Origin: Actinostola sp. cb2023
Taxonomy: Eukaryota; Cnidaria; Anthozoa; Actiniaria; Actinostolidae
Direction of reading: 5' to 3'
DNA: 64,000 nt
Assembly: GCA_033675265.1 (NCBI GenBank)
Contig: JAUJYZ010000813.1
Coordinates: 248,001-312,000 of the forward strand
A program made the position numbers and the translations under genes. Of this stretch, positions 24,408-39,539 are shown piece by piece. The notes below the pieces were generated by a model. The model made no database searches. It saw only the letters and a list, made by a program, of their open reading frames with translations, and was not told the DNA's origin. Position 1 is the stretch's first letter, and each line of letters starts with the position of its first letter.

Positions 24408-25471
24408 TAAGAACCTCCAGGCTGAAATTTAGCCAATTAAGCATCCAATATATAAGAACCAGTTCAGCCTGACAAATGAAGCAGGTTCTTATATGTGAAA
24501 AATGACTAAAGCTCAGATTCTGAACACACAGGTACAGTCGGTGATGAACATGCAGAAATATTATATTTACTATACAGTTGGGTTGTTAACTAGACACCCA
24601 ATATATAAGAACCATTTCAGCCTGACTTGGAAAAATAGGGCCCGTTCTTTTATGCAGGTTTTTACTTTTTACTGTACTATCGCGACAGAATGCTAAACTG
24701 AAGGCTAAAAATCAGTCAGTCTCGAATCGGCAAGGGTGCCAATTAAGCCAACAGTAAACGGTGATACAGTTACTTTAGTCAGTTATTTTTCTAGGTATTT
24801 TCTAGGTTTTTTTCAGGCTACGGTCATCCCTACCCTTTTTACCCCGAAGTCCTGCCCACCCCCACCCCCCCCGGGTTGTATATTGGGATGCAATAAAAGC
24901 TAGACAGTAATAAATTAAACCAGCTCATTTTTTCAGTAGGTATGTTGTTATTTGAAGCTCTTTCATTTGAAGCATGATTTTGTAATAAATAGATTTAAGT
25001 TAAATCCTAATGGCAACATTAAACTGTAAGAAGCATTATTAGAACTGTATATATTCGCTTTTGACAAACAAGAAAAATAAGATTGTCAATCAATAGAAAT
25101 GTGAAGCATTTGGATTCAATCATATTTCTAACTGAATTCGAATGTGCATTACTGCAACTATAAACTTACCAACTTTGTAGACTATAAAACAACAATAATT
25201 TAAAACTTCATTGTTAATAATGTAAATTTGAATGTTGTTATTTTATAAATATATATATTTTTCTCTGGTTTCCCACCCAAACTTAAAAACTTGATTTGTG
25301 CCATAGCATTAGAGCACACTGAAATCAATCCCTTCCAACGATGCATAATTTAAAAAAAGAAAACTTATATAAATAATAGTAATTATAATAGCAATAAGAA
25401 ATGTTAAAAAAGTGTAAAAGGTTATTCCTATATTTTTTTCAAAAAATCTGTCTAAATTTCACAAAATGTCA

Positions 25472-28522
<3,051 letters not shown>

Positions 28523-28539
28523 TTCTAATTTCTACGGAG

Positions 28540-31500
28540 GTTTCGGGCCGTGTTATACCTTAAAACACTCCCTTATATCACTACCGCCCTTCGAGTCTAT
28601 TCCTCAACCGGCTGATGATTCGATTTGAATTTTTCCGAGGAAAACCTCGATTTCAAATATCATACATTGCGTCAACAATGAAAGCCTTATTCTGATTGGT
28701 TAATTCAGTATGAGTCAGTCTAACGCGCGCGCTTATTGGTGCACGCATCTTGGCATTGGGTAATCATCTCATGTGACCTTCATGTGAAATTACATGAGCC
28801 GCGTAGTGTTTTCTCTTTCGTAACCAATGGTCGCTATAGATATATGGTAATCGCATTGTATAGTACGTGCATGAAGACGAACAGGAATATTGTACACATT
28901 ATTTGTAATTGTTATTTTTGATATGAGAGAAATGAATGTCATGATTATATAATTTTCTTTTCAGTGAACATTCTCGTGAAAATTTCAAACTAAAACTTTT
29001 CCAACTGGTCCAGGAACTGGTCGACCCTACATTTTGAGCACTATTTCTTCAGTACCGCGAACGTAACTCAAAATCAGAAGGGAAATGTCTATTCATTTGT
29101 TGTAACTCTCTTTTTCAACCAGTTTGACTTGATAACTCCCGATAACTCGGTTGTCGAGTGTGAGTAGTGTCACGGTTGTCTGCCCGGCCGTGGGGTCTTT
29201 TATAGACGCTAGCTAGGCATACAATCATTTATTATTTAAAGCATTTGAGTTTAGTTTCTTCTGCAAGTAACAAGGAATGATTTATTAATACTACTCATTT
29301 CACTTGCAGCAACCGCAACTCTAATAAACCGTTTCGCAACCCTAGTCACGCAAACGTCTTTGTTCTCTCGCATGGGCCCGCTCCTGCCCCAATCATTTGA
29401 TAAAGACGGTTTCTTTCTCGTAAATCTGCCGATGGTTAATTTGTAGCGGTGTAAAAATCACTATCAAACATTCCTTTCAGGACCTCTCAGCTAAGAGGAA
29501 TTTCACTGGTTTGAGGTTTTGAACTGGTTACGTGTCAGAGACAGATTAATCAGGACGCGTGTATGCTTGCACGCAATTCTTCGTTTGCACTTGACGTCAC
29601 TTCCCCTTGAGAATTAATTAGAAAAATTCTAAAATTTAGTTATGAATCCTATCAACTTGATTCTTGGCGGTATTTCAGAGAATTGTGATATGAATTATTG
29701 TAGAAAGTTTCAGATGGGCTCGATGTTTTGTGGCCGAGTTTTCGAAGTTTGAATTGTGTCACGCAACTCTTACCAAACGCTAGTCACGTCTCTGAAAAGT
29801 CGTGGAAAACAACAAATTTGTACCAAATTAAATGTGTTTAGTTTTATACATGTTTAGAAGTTCTATTTATAGTGAAATTAAGTGATGTAAATCAACTCTA
29901 AGCTTGAATTTATTTTTTGAAATTTTGGCCGCCATGTTGGAAGACTCTAGTGCTCCAAACTTTGGCCCAGAGGTGTTAATTTGATAGCTCTACAAGCTCA
30001 TAAGCTTCTTATTTTATTTGGCAAAGGAAATAATATTTCAAAATTTGAGAACAGCCGTATAAATTAAAATCGACTCGTAATCCGCCAAATACCACGTGGT
30101 TGCAAACGAAGAATACGGTCACCGGTACGAATGACACTGTTTCATGTTTAAAATTTTGGAACGAGTACAACTATCGAAGCCAATTATAAGTTCGGAAATA
30201 CCAGACGCTTTTGAGGATCTTGTTCACAACACGAGTCTGTTTTTTAAAAGTCCTTTTATGATAATGATATATTTTATATAGTTCACCGGCAATACTAGGA
30301 ACTGGAAGGCCGTGTAGTACAAGTGAAACAGATAGAAATTGAGGGAGTTACAGTGCTAGAGAGATACTGCTCCGGCATTAAGTTCTTCTAGTGAGCGTTA
30401 ATAGAAAGGACAAAGAGAGATCCCATCGGAGTCGGACATTTTTTCTCTTTTTCCTTTCTTTCCAGTAGCAGTTCAGAATGACTTTATGACGGTATCTTTA
30501 TAGCACTTTCCCTTTCCCTCAATTTCTATATATTTGTTTATTAACCTTTTTTAAATTATTTCTAAGATATTTTAAAATGTGAAGCGAATTTTCCCGAATT
30601 TTTCGCTTCTTTCCGTCACTATAGCCCTTTAGGAAGGAGCGGGAATGTTCGTGATAGAGCAGATTCCGGTGCGATGAAAAACCACGGCTCAGTGACACGG
30701 AATACTGTCACGGCATGGAACGGGTTCATTCGTTCGAAGTCCTATAGAACATCACTACAGCACAGTACTTGATGTCCGTGACGTAAGTTTTTCACAGCCA
30801 TACGAAATCTGCTCTTGCGCTTAAAACATGAATGTGCGTGCATTGCCTTTGGCGATCGATAAGAACATCGCCATTCGATCATTATCTGTGACAAGAAAGC
30901 ACCGAGGAAACAAAGGAAATAAACTTGATCAAGTGAACGCCAATATTTATGCAATATTACTACAAAATAAATCGGCTTCAATTCAGGTGTTATTTTTCAT
31001 TGATTATGTTGAACACTAAGAAATATAGTGTAAAACAGAGTGTAAAAACAGCCCCGCACTGAGCGGTCAGCTTTTAAAATGGTACTGATTTGAACAAACA
31101 CGCAATAACTTCCATGGAACACACCAGTCACGATGAACACTGTGTAAGAGAGTTAATATTAATGGTTTGAGGTGAAGACTACTTGATCTGCTTGTACTGC
31201 TGAAATCCGTTCGATACTGAACTAAATTCATATACCCATACACATACTGTACCCATCCAAAACAATTCTGAAACTTCAGCATAGTTTTCCTACAAAAAAA
31301 GAAGTTATCAGAAACAATGTAAAAGTTGCATAATTTATATTGCTTTTATTTTTCGATGATTCGATCATGGATTACGTCACAAGTTTTAGCCCGTAGTTCT
31401 AACTAACGAAAATGTCCACTTATTTCTTTTTCGAATATTAGACGACAACGATCGCATCCATTCTCACTTTTCTCACAGATCTTCACATTTACCATCAACC

Positions 31501-32480
31501 AGACCTAGTTGGTTGGGAAACCTTTTGTTATATGTTTTTGTTCGTTTTTTTCAACCGTGACCGTGCACAAATCTTTTGTTTTGTGATTTGGTTGAGCAAC
31601 TGAACCCAAACGTTTCTTTTGGCTGCTTGTTCGATATATTATCAACCAGACTTGACTTATATCACATTTTTTAATACCATCAACCAGACTTGACTTACGT
31701 TATATTAATATCACATTTATACTTCGTCAAAGGAAATCAACGAGTTCCGTTATCTCCAGCTTTCGATCAAGCTGTTCTGACGTCATAGAGGCATTTCCCT
31801 TAGGGAAGTGACTGTCAAGTTGTGAATAGTTATCCATTGATTATTCACATTGTTTACTCACTGGATGCCCACCTGTCATTCATAAGAATGTGATGTTGGC
31901 TTGGAAGTCCTTACCCGGGGTCCTTACATACTTCCGTGGACCTCATATTCATTCACGTTCAAACTCGTCTGACATTGACCTTATTGCCCATTCGCCCGTT
32001 ACATTCCGATCCAGACACATGCTTGTCACACAACTCACCATCAATACTTTATGTCATGGATCAATGCTTGTCACACAACTCACCCATCAATACTTTATGT
32101 CATGGATCAATGCTTGTCACACAACTCATCCATCACGACGAAGTTCGAATAAAGTGCTTTGTTGTTTTCACTAAATACGAATTACAATTACATCATCTTT
32201 TTGTGATCCGGTTGACTGAAAACAACTATCTGTACAAATACGAACTGCATACGCCTGTCGAGCTCATTTCATGCATTCCAACAAGAAGTTATTGAATTTT
32301 GTAATTAGCGCTATTGTTTCTCTGACGTCGTCGTCGTCCATTCCGTCCTCGATGCTAAAGGTCCCTAATAATAAATACACAACTCACCCATCAATACTTT
32401 TGATCAAATACATTCAGAAATCTCTGTGATCTGATTGGCTGTACTCGTGTTTGCATCAGGCTATGTGTATTTTATTTCTC
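28540..32480. other. Upstream of the kinase gene, nearly featureless
   Basis: A GCGCGCGCTTATTGG motif at 28718-28735 resembles the cruciform-element end. A GACTTGACTTA(T/C) unit repeats near 31635-31700. No gene or RNA recognised. Confidence 0.5.
32013..32133. repeat. 46-bp tandem repeat, about 2.6 copies
   Basis: Units of ATGCTTGTCACACAACTCAC + CATCAATACTTTATG. A stray partial copy is at 32378-32402. Confidence 0.85.
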
Positions 32481-32705
32481 GGGCTTCCTTCCTGTGAAAG
32501 GCCCCAGTCTAAAAATGCAGGCCGACGTCGTCGTCGTTGTACCACAGGTAGCCCAAGCTCACTGTTTGTGGCTATTTACTAGAGATATATGTGACTAAAC
32601 GAAACATGGAATAAAATCGTTGAATCTTATTAAAATCCAATATGACTTACATGGTGTCTTCTTTATATACTTGGTTATCCTCCTGCTGAGTTACAGCTAA
32701 TTTCG

Positions 32706-33718
32706 TTAACCCTTTAACGCCCAGCGTACGATATATCGTACGGCAAAATAATTTGCATATTTTTATTCAGTGGAGTCCCTGTGTTTAGTCCCCAGGCCAC
32801 CACGGTAAATATTGTTGTTCCACCATCTTGGATGTGTAATTTAGAAGCTTTTTGACCGTGTTTTCGTGAATTTTTTGATATTTTTTCGAAGTCTAGTCAA
32901 ATTAAGCTTTCGCTCGAAATTTAAAGAGCCTTTATGGCCATGTCTACGGACCGTAGAAGATACAATCGTGAAGAAGTTATCGCTATGCTGGACGATAACT
33001 TTGGTATACCCGATGATAGTGTGAACTCAGACATCGAAGGCCTAGAGGATAGCGATTTTGAAGATATTGGTGATGTTCTTCCAGCAGAACAAGTAGTTGT
33101 TACTGAACATGAGGATGAATATCTCAATCTGAGAGACATCGACATTGAAGAAACGAGCGATATGCAAGGTTTTAGGATCTACCACCAACCATAAAGTCAT
33201 TATTTTCAGTGGCATATTGATGACCTATATATCCTTTGATTGCTTATAGAACAAAAGCCAAATTTACAGTTATTATAATAGTTTTTATTATGAACATTGG
33301 AGATTCATGTTCCAAGTGTGTTGCGTGATGGTCAGTCACACAAGTAAAATATTTTTCTTGGTGTCTCAGAATGATATAAATACACTCAATTTGGTCTAGA
33401 AATCTTCCTTAGATATTAATCTTTACTTCCCTGGAAATGATGGAGTTTTCATTTCAGATGCATAGGAAGTGCACTTACATAAAAAACTATTTTTCTTTGT
33501 TGCGTTACATATTATCTCAGGTTTACTCTCAACTGACACCTGTCAATCAAAATGTATCTGTAAAATAGCAACTAAAATAAATACCTAGTTTATTCATAAA
33601 CAATGTGAGCAAGTTTCAAAGTCATAGCTGTAATAATAAATATTTAGTTGAATTTTTCATCATTTCCTATGAAAAATATAGGAATATTCAAAAATTAATT
33701 TGGGTGTTAAAGGGTTAA
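32706..33718 (+). mobile_element. piggyBac element, internally deleted
   Basis: TTAA at 32706-32709 and 33715-33718. Termini CCCTTTAACGCCCA and TGGGTGTTAAAGGG. It encodes only the start of a transposase (32934-33194). Confidence 0.88.
32934..33194 (+). pseudogene. piggyBac transposase N-terminal remnant
   Basis: 86 residues beginning MAMSTDRRRYNREEVIAML, then strongly acidic (DIEGLEDSDFEDIGD), like the acidic N-termini of piggyBac transposases. The DDD catalytic core is gone. Assigned by its position inside a TTAA/CCC element. Confidence 0.65.
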
Positions 33719-34282
33719 AGTGCTACTTAGACGAAAATCGATCGAAGTTTAATTTAGCTGAAACTTCACTGAAATAATCTCAAAGAGCCATACAATTACT
33801 GGTTAATGGGTTTTCTCAAAATTCCTATGAGAAGTATTACATTTTTATGAATTTTTAGAAGTGTCAGTGAGGTCATCTACTCAACCCAAACAATCAACAC
33901 GGCTTCGCTCCATACATTTCTTTGTGTTTAGTTTCTTGACTTATTTTATTTCTATGAAGCTAAAAGTTTGGTTGAAGGAGTTTTCTTACATTATTTGTGC
34001 TTAGGATTGATTGTCTGACCAGTTGTCTTCAATGCAGAGCTGTTATCTGAACAAAACATTGAGATATTTTGATTCACAAAATACAAAGAAATGTATGGAA
34101 CTGAATGTTGGGTTGAGTAGATGACGTCACTGACTCCTCTAAAGATTCATGAAAATATAGTACTTCCCTCTGGAATATCGAAAAAAGATTTTAACTACTT
34201 ATTATTAGACCCTTGAAGAATTATTCAATGAAGTTTCAGCTAAATTAAACTTCGATCGATTTTCGTCTAAGTAGCACTTTAA
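33715..34282. mobile_element. Second TTAA-flanked foldback element
   Basis: TIR AGTGCTACTTAGACGAAAAT and complement, flanked by TTAA at 33715-33718 (shared with the piggyBac element) and 34279-34282. Inner pair TGAGTAGATGACGTCACTGA-like. No ORF. Confidence 0.8.
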
Positions 34283-34394
34283 GGTTTAGCTGCTTTTCCC
34301 CTGCCACTCATAAGAGGAGGATTATGGGCTTGATCTTCCTTTGTAACGTATAACCACGCACTGTAATAGTTGGCATGTACGTTCGAGAAGTTGA

Positions 34395-34805
34395 CATTTA
34401 TCCCATGTTTGTCTACAAGTAACGTACAGTCAAGCGAACGAAAATCTTGTTAGCAGCCGAGAGGAGTTTGCACAATGTATCGTACAATCCTTTGTACATA
34501 TAAGTGGAAAATCTGACCTCATTGAGCATTGGGTTTGCAGTAAAGAACCTCACAAGAAGACCAGTGGGTTTCATTATCATATGGCCATTAAACTTAAGCA
34601 TGCACGGAGGTGGTTGCTGGTACGAAAAAGGCTTGTAGACAAACATGGGATAAATGTCAACTTCTCGAACGTACATGCCAACTATTACAGTGCGTGGTTA
34701 TACGTTACAAAGGAAGATCAAGCCCATAAATCCTCCTCTTATGAGTGGCAGGGGAAAAAGCAGCTAAACCTTAACGAAATTCGCTGTAACTCAGCAGGAG
34801 GATAA
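34395..34805 (+). pseudogene. HUH-type Rep endonuclease fragment
   Basis: An open frame without its own start (open after the stop at 34392) encodes EEFAQCIVQSFVHISGKSD, WVCSKEPH, GFHYHMAIKL, RRWLLVRKRL, NFSNVHANYYSAW and YVTKEDQAH. HYH followed by a hydrophobic residue is a HUH (His-hydrophobic-His) metal site, and the whole pattern is one I recognise from Rep-like proteins repeated across cnidarian genomes. The ATG at 34581 is internal and not a real start. The catalytic Tyr region and any helicase are missing. The inner part of the palindrome's left arm is a reversed copy of its 3' half. Helitron, Replitron-like or other HUH class cannot be told from this piece. Confidence 0.65.
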
Positions 34806-35199
34806 CCAAGTATATAAAGAAGACACCATGTAAGTCATATTGGATTTTAATAAGATTCAACGATTTTATTCCATGTTTCGTTTAGTCACATATATCTCTA
34901 GTAAATAGCCACAAACAGTGAGCTTGGGCTACCTGTGGTTGTACGACCTCAAATCTGCAAATAGGTTCTACAGCGCATGCGCCCTTCTATAATCATTATC
35001 TCAGATCTAATCATTGAGAAACGTTTAAGTGGTGAATATACCTATGATGACTAAGCACATTTCATCATAAGGTCCAATAGCTTATAGACGAGGTTGTCTT
35101 TCTTCACAAACCTTGTTGGACTGAAGGTCATGCTGTCTTGCGAGAAAAACAACAACATTTGAGCGAAGTATGTCTAATAATAATAATAATACGCTCGTC

Positions 35200-35370
35200 T
35201 TGTTCGTTCTATTACTGAGTTTGTAAAAACTACAGTTGATTTTCATTCATTTGTGAAATCATTTTGCCACTGTATATTTAAATGTGATTTAGTTCGATTA
35301 AAACTGTTCAAGGTTTTAGCACTTTCTGAAATAGTTCACTAAAATCTAAGTATGTTTTTTCGATTTTAAT
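35200..35370. repeat. Interspersed repeat shared with 38640-38830
   Basis: GAGTTTGTAAAAACTA, ATTTTCATTCA, GTTCGATTAAAAC, then GAAATAGTTC(A/C)CTAAAAT. Further partial copies are at 15555 and 21050. No ends identified. Confidence 0.7.
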
Positions 35371-35599
35371 TCTGCATGTTCTACCGAGTCACGTAACAAG
35401 CAACCAAACACTGATTTGATCACTATAATCATTATCTCAGATCTAAACATTGAGAAACGTTTTCAGTAAAGTAGTGAATCCACCTACGCACATTTCATCA
35501 CAAGCTCCTTCTCTTATTTAAACTGTTTAATACACGATTCTATGCATGTGCATTTGTCTTTGCGTCTTTTTTTGCTGCGAGCGCAGCGAGCAGCGAAAT

Positions 35600-36060
35600 A
35601 GTCTTGACAACACTCGATCTTTTGGTATCCGGATTTCTGTCACGTGTTAAACGTTGGGCTACCTGTGGTCTGGATGCCAGCTAGATTTTCTTCGATCTTT
35701 TGGTATCCGGATTTCTGTCACACGTCGGGCTACGTACCTGTGGTCTGCACATTTTCGCGGCTATACAACAACAGTGTGATTTTTCGAATATTTATCGTGT
35801 TTAATGTGTTGTTGGTGTGGCTCAGCAGCACTTCCTTTGCATTATGCAACTGCTAGTTTATTTATTTATTCAGTAGCTGGTTTCCTTCCGGAAGGCCCGA
35901 GTTGTAAAATGAAGGCCGTTATTCGTCGTCGTCATCTTAGTCCTCAAATAGATGTCACGCAACAGAAACGAAGTAAACAACACAATAACAGAAGCCTTCC
36001 GAGCTCTAGCCCAGCTCTTCTCTTCTGATCTATGCCGCGCTCGCAGACAACATTGGGTTG
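35600..36060 (+). mobile_element. Remnant related to the HUH element family
   Basis: Two copies of GATCTTTTGGTATCCGGATT, each followed by a GGGCTAC..CTGTGG box like the outer end of 32541-34939. Then GGTTTCCTTCCGGAAGGCCC and AAAATGAAGGCCG, which match the left flank at 32480-32530. Possibly a 5' leader and start of the family's protein. Inferred. Confidence 0.4.
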
Positions 36061-36249
36061 CCAGTCGGTCGTCAAATTGTGCTTTTACCAGCACTCTAAC
36101 CATTTATACCCATTCTGAACTCATCTGGTCGACTGTGGATATTCTGTATAACAATCGATTGTACAGCAATAGCCGAAAACAGGGGAAAATTACTAGGGGA
36201 GACTCATCTTTCCTAATGCCCTTAAATTTATCAGATTGTTAGCTTGGCT

Positions 36250-37690
36250 ATTCTTAGCAACAAACTGTGATTGGTTGGATGTCAATGACGTCACTTGCAG
36301 TAAACATGGTGGACGACATCTCCTTCGTCCGATGAACATTTTATACCAAAGCTACATGTACATGTAGTTATTAATAAATTAAATTAAATTAATAACTCTT
36401 TTATTATATGGCTATTTTTTTGCCTTTGAAATGTGGTTTTTGAATTTTTGATTTTGTAAGCGGCCGCGCGGTTTCCCGCCATTTATGTAAATAAGAAATC
36501 TACTCACTCAAGTAACGGAAACTGACCCGTTCAGTATTAAAACCTCTCCAATTTATATAACGATTACAAACCGCTCAAAGTTCGCTATTCTACATGAAAT
36601 CTCTTCACATAACACCGTAAGGGACTTATTTCTTTACAATGGAGCTGTAAAGTTTGAAAACGGTAAAAAAACTACCGAAAACTACTACTACAACTACAAC
36701 TACAAGCCTGCTGATTGTCGCTGATATTTGTACTTCCAGTTCTTCGTTTATTGTTTTGAATAATTAGGGAGTATTCCCAGGAAAAGATGGAATCGACTGA
36801 TGTTGATTGAAAGTTCTGAATTCGACGAAGAGAGGAAAAACACGTTCAAAGACGAAATATCGTCTCAACCATTCCGCCTTCAAACACATTTGCATCTCAG
36901 GCCCTAAATTGGATCTATTTGGTGGCTCGTCTTTATTACTATCTTGAGTGTTTTAGGAGTTAAAGAAATAAAACAACAACAGAAAACAACAACCTGAGAG
37001 TGAAACTGGGTCAACAAATTAATGAGAGGGATTCAAACAAGATTTGTGAATTGTGAAGGTATAAAGCGTGCACATGGTTCTATGGTTCACTGCAAAGTGT
37101 GTGAGGCTTATTCTACTTAGCGATGCTTGAACTGCCTCTCAGTTGTTTGACCGGCTCATTTGATTCATTGGAAATTTCAGTGTCGCTTGATTGTTGTCGT
37201 TTCTCAAAACATTTGCAATAAAAACCGACGAGTCGTGTTGGGACTTGAAGTCAGCTTTGTTGCCATAGATTTGTGTTTTATTACTTAATTATGCCAGGAC
37301 AAAGCACATGCATCTTGTGAATATGTAGGTGCACGAGGCGTTCAATAGGTTGAATAACTTGAATACTCGCTCTTGCTATTTATTCGTCTTGTCGATTTCA
37401 TATTACACTGATGTACATCCTGTACGACATTACGATCTAGCGTTCTAAATCACACGTTTACAAACTGTAAGGTAAATGAAGACTATATACATTTATTAAA
37501 ATGTTAATGAGTTATAAACCGAAGAAAGACATACATATGTTCTCCATTGGCGTCCTACATCCCTTCTAAACCTCGTCTAAATCTGTCTTGAACTTGCCGT
37601 GCGAACTCTCACTAATTCTGACATGCATGAGCCGTCTGAAAATCAGGCTAACCTAGTCCCTCTCGGCCGGACCAGTAACATTCCCGGCCC
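36250..37690. other. Featureless segment
   Basis: Only an AAATTAAATTAATAA stretch near 36375 and a TACAACTACAACTAC run near 36690 stand out. No coding signal. Confidence 0.5.
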
Positions 37691-37697
37691 CTAAACC

Positions 37698-37956
37698 TGA
37701 CTATGGTTGAAAATCATAAATCATAGAAGCTGAGACCGCAAGGATGGATGGGAAATCAGTTCATGAGCTACATTACATACAGATATATTCAATGTTCTCG
37801 TAGTTTTGAAGGTATATGAGCTATTTAACTAAGATCCTACAAGTCTGGATAAAAAGGTCGATGATTTGACAGTGTTATTTGAGAGTTTTAATTTCCCAGA
37901 ATTCCTTTTGGTCATAGCTTTCATGATTTTCAACCCGACTACGATTATGCAATTAG
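37698..37956. mobile_element. TTGCATAATCG-family element, uninterrupted copy
   Basis: Collinear with 10235-10260 plus 10780-10996 without the inserted element, so it serves as the empty-site control. Right end TTATGCAATTAGC. Confidence 0.8.
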
Positions 37957-37959
37957 CTA

Positions 37960-38440
37960 TATATCACGACGTCTCCAACTGTCAAGTTACGTCCAGGGTT
38001 TTGCCATTTGTTGGAGAGTTACCAAGTATTCCCTTTTCCATCATGTCCAGCAGAGGTTTGTCAAATACTGCACTCTCCTCCATCTGCGTTTCATGTAGAC
38101 ATCACCTTTCTGGAAGTTCCCAGGGGGAGGTACGATAACAGCCGACTTTGTCGTCAAGAGGTGACTTGGGGTTAACGGTTCTAAGTCGTTGATGTCGTTA
38201 GAGATGAAAGTTAGTGGTCTGCATGAGTTATTGACGTTGGTATAGTCTCGATGGTACTCATCATCACGTAACATCTAGCTTCTTCCTCTGCCAGTCAGCC
38301 CGTTTCTCTGCTTGTTCTCGGTTATTGGACATGACTACGTTAGGGTCTCTGAAGGGTAATGGAAGCTCAGTGTCCATCGACGCGACGAATGCCTTGATCG
38401 GCGATGCTCAGGAACTTTTATCTTCCTGTGATAAACTGCT
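37960..38440 (-). pseudogene. BEL/Pao retrotransposon remnant, collapsed
   Basis: Reading minus: PLPFRDPNVVMSNNREQAEKR and YHRDYTN belong to the start of a BEL/Pao polymerase, and the text then jumps to RPLTFISNDINDLEPLTPSH, RRVQYL and VGDVVI, the end of the integrase. The reverse transcriptase, RNase H and integrase core are missing between them, and there are shifts near 38040 and 38280. No LTRs seen. Confidence 0.7.
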
Positions 38441-38639
38441 ATCGTCGGACGTCGAGGAGTGGTCGTTGAATGCACCTATGATGACTAAGCACAATCTGCA
38501 ATCGAGTGGGACTGGGAACGAGACCGCGAAAACCTGATCTGAGGTTTTATCAACAGTCGAACTGCTCTTAGACGTAAGCGTCAACCAAGCAGAATCCCTG
38601 TGAAAAAGTTGAAACGTCTCTCTCAGAAATTTTATTACC

Positions 38640-38830
38640 GAGTTTGTAAAAACTAGAGTGATTTTCATTCAATTGTGAAATCATTTGGCAAGGCATTCAT
38701 ATCAGTAGCATATACACTATATATACACTAGTATTGAAATGTAATTTCGTTCGATTAAAACAGTTCAAGGTTTTATCATTCTGAAATAGTTCCCTAAAAT
38801 CTAAGTACGTTTTTTCGATTTTGCTAGCAC
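38640..38830. repeat. Interspersed repeat shared with 35200-35370
   Basis: Collinear with 35200-35370, with a small TATA-type insertion near 38700. It follows the BEL/Pao remnant directly. Confidence 0.7.
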
Positions 38831-38903
38831 TCTTATTAACCAGTCGTTTATATACAAAGTCGGGTTCCCTGTGTCTCTGTTAGTTCAGTTCGCGAATATC
38901 TTA

Positions 38904-39249
38904 AGGTGCGGTAATACGGGCAACAAAATCGTGCAACTTGTCGCGCAACATTGTTGCGTTACAAGTTGCAGAGCAATGTTTCTCGTATTACCACCGTTCG
39001 CGCAACTTGTCGCGCAACACATTTTCGTGTTGCAGGTTGCAAAACTTTGTTGCACAAAGTAGAAGCTCTTTCTACTTCATGCAACAAAGTTTTGCAACCT
39101 GCAACAAATGACCGAAAATTTAATTTGTTGCGCGACAAGTTGCGCGAACGATGGTAATACGAGAAACATTGCTCTGCAACTTGCAACGCAACAATCTGAA
39201 AATGTTGCGCGACAAGTTGCACGATTTTGTTGCTCGTATTACCGCACCT
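38904..39249. mobile_element. PIF/Harbinger-like MITE, 3-bp TTA TSD
   Basis: TIR AGGTGCGGTAATACG and complement, flanked by TTA (38901-38903, 39250-39252). Nearly the whole element is one palindrome. The interior wording (GTTGCAGGTTGCAAAA, TCGCGCAAC) resembles 23911-24407, so they are cousins. Confidence 0.8.
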
Positions 39250-39424
39250 TTAGGCCGTGTTGACACAATGTTGACATCGAGAGAGCGAAGCCAGTCGCTA
39301 CGTAGCGACCATTGTTCCTGATCTCTTTGTACTTCACAGCTCCCTCACGAATGGAAGGTGGAGGTCAATAAGTATGCGTCTTTCATGCTGCAGTGCATCC
39401 CAGTACTCAATCGCACCAGGGCAC

Positions 39425-39449
39425 GAGTGAACGCTTGTAAAGCGTCTAG
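39425..39449 (+). mobile_element. Helitron-like 3' terminus, copy 2
   Basis: Stem ACGCTT, loop GTA, stem AAGCGT, then CTAG and a T. The extra stem pair differs from other copies on both sides, as expected for a conserved hairpin. Confidence 0.6.
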
Positions 39450-39492
39450 TTGCATGGTTTCACAATTACAATCTATCAAAACATCTTCATTA

Positions 39493-39525
39493 AGAAGCCC
39501 GAGTTCACGCTAGTAGTGCGTCTAG
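39493..39525 (+). mobile_element. Helitron-like 3' terminus, copy 3
   Basis: AGAAGCCCGAGTTC lead, stem ACGC, loop TAGTAGT, stem GCGT, CTAG, then T. Only 76 bp after copy 2. Confidence 0.6.
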
Positions 39526-39539
39526 TTTTACAGAATAAA

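Larger units (their letters stand above)
32541..34939. mobile_element. Palindromic HUH-Rep element, left arm interrupted
   Basis: Arms of about 306 bp: left 32541-32709 plus 34283-34419, right 34632-34939. Loop 34420-34631. I see only about three differences between the arms. Two transposons (32710-34278) sit at the TTAA of the left arm, while the right arm keeps one uninterrupted TTAA (34771-34774). Outer ends read ACCACAGGTAGCCCAAGC. The loop and right arm encode part of a Rep protein. Confidence 0.85.

Noticed and set aside
24502..24696. Small plus ORF near two CAATATATAAGAACC boxes
   Set aside because: Short, no motif; overlaps a diverged repeat of CCAATATATAAGAACCA.
34413..34676. 87-codon minus ORF over the Rep fragment
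   Set aside because: Antisense shadow of the HUH frame and of the palindrome arm.
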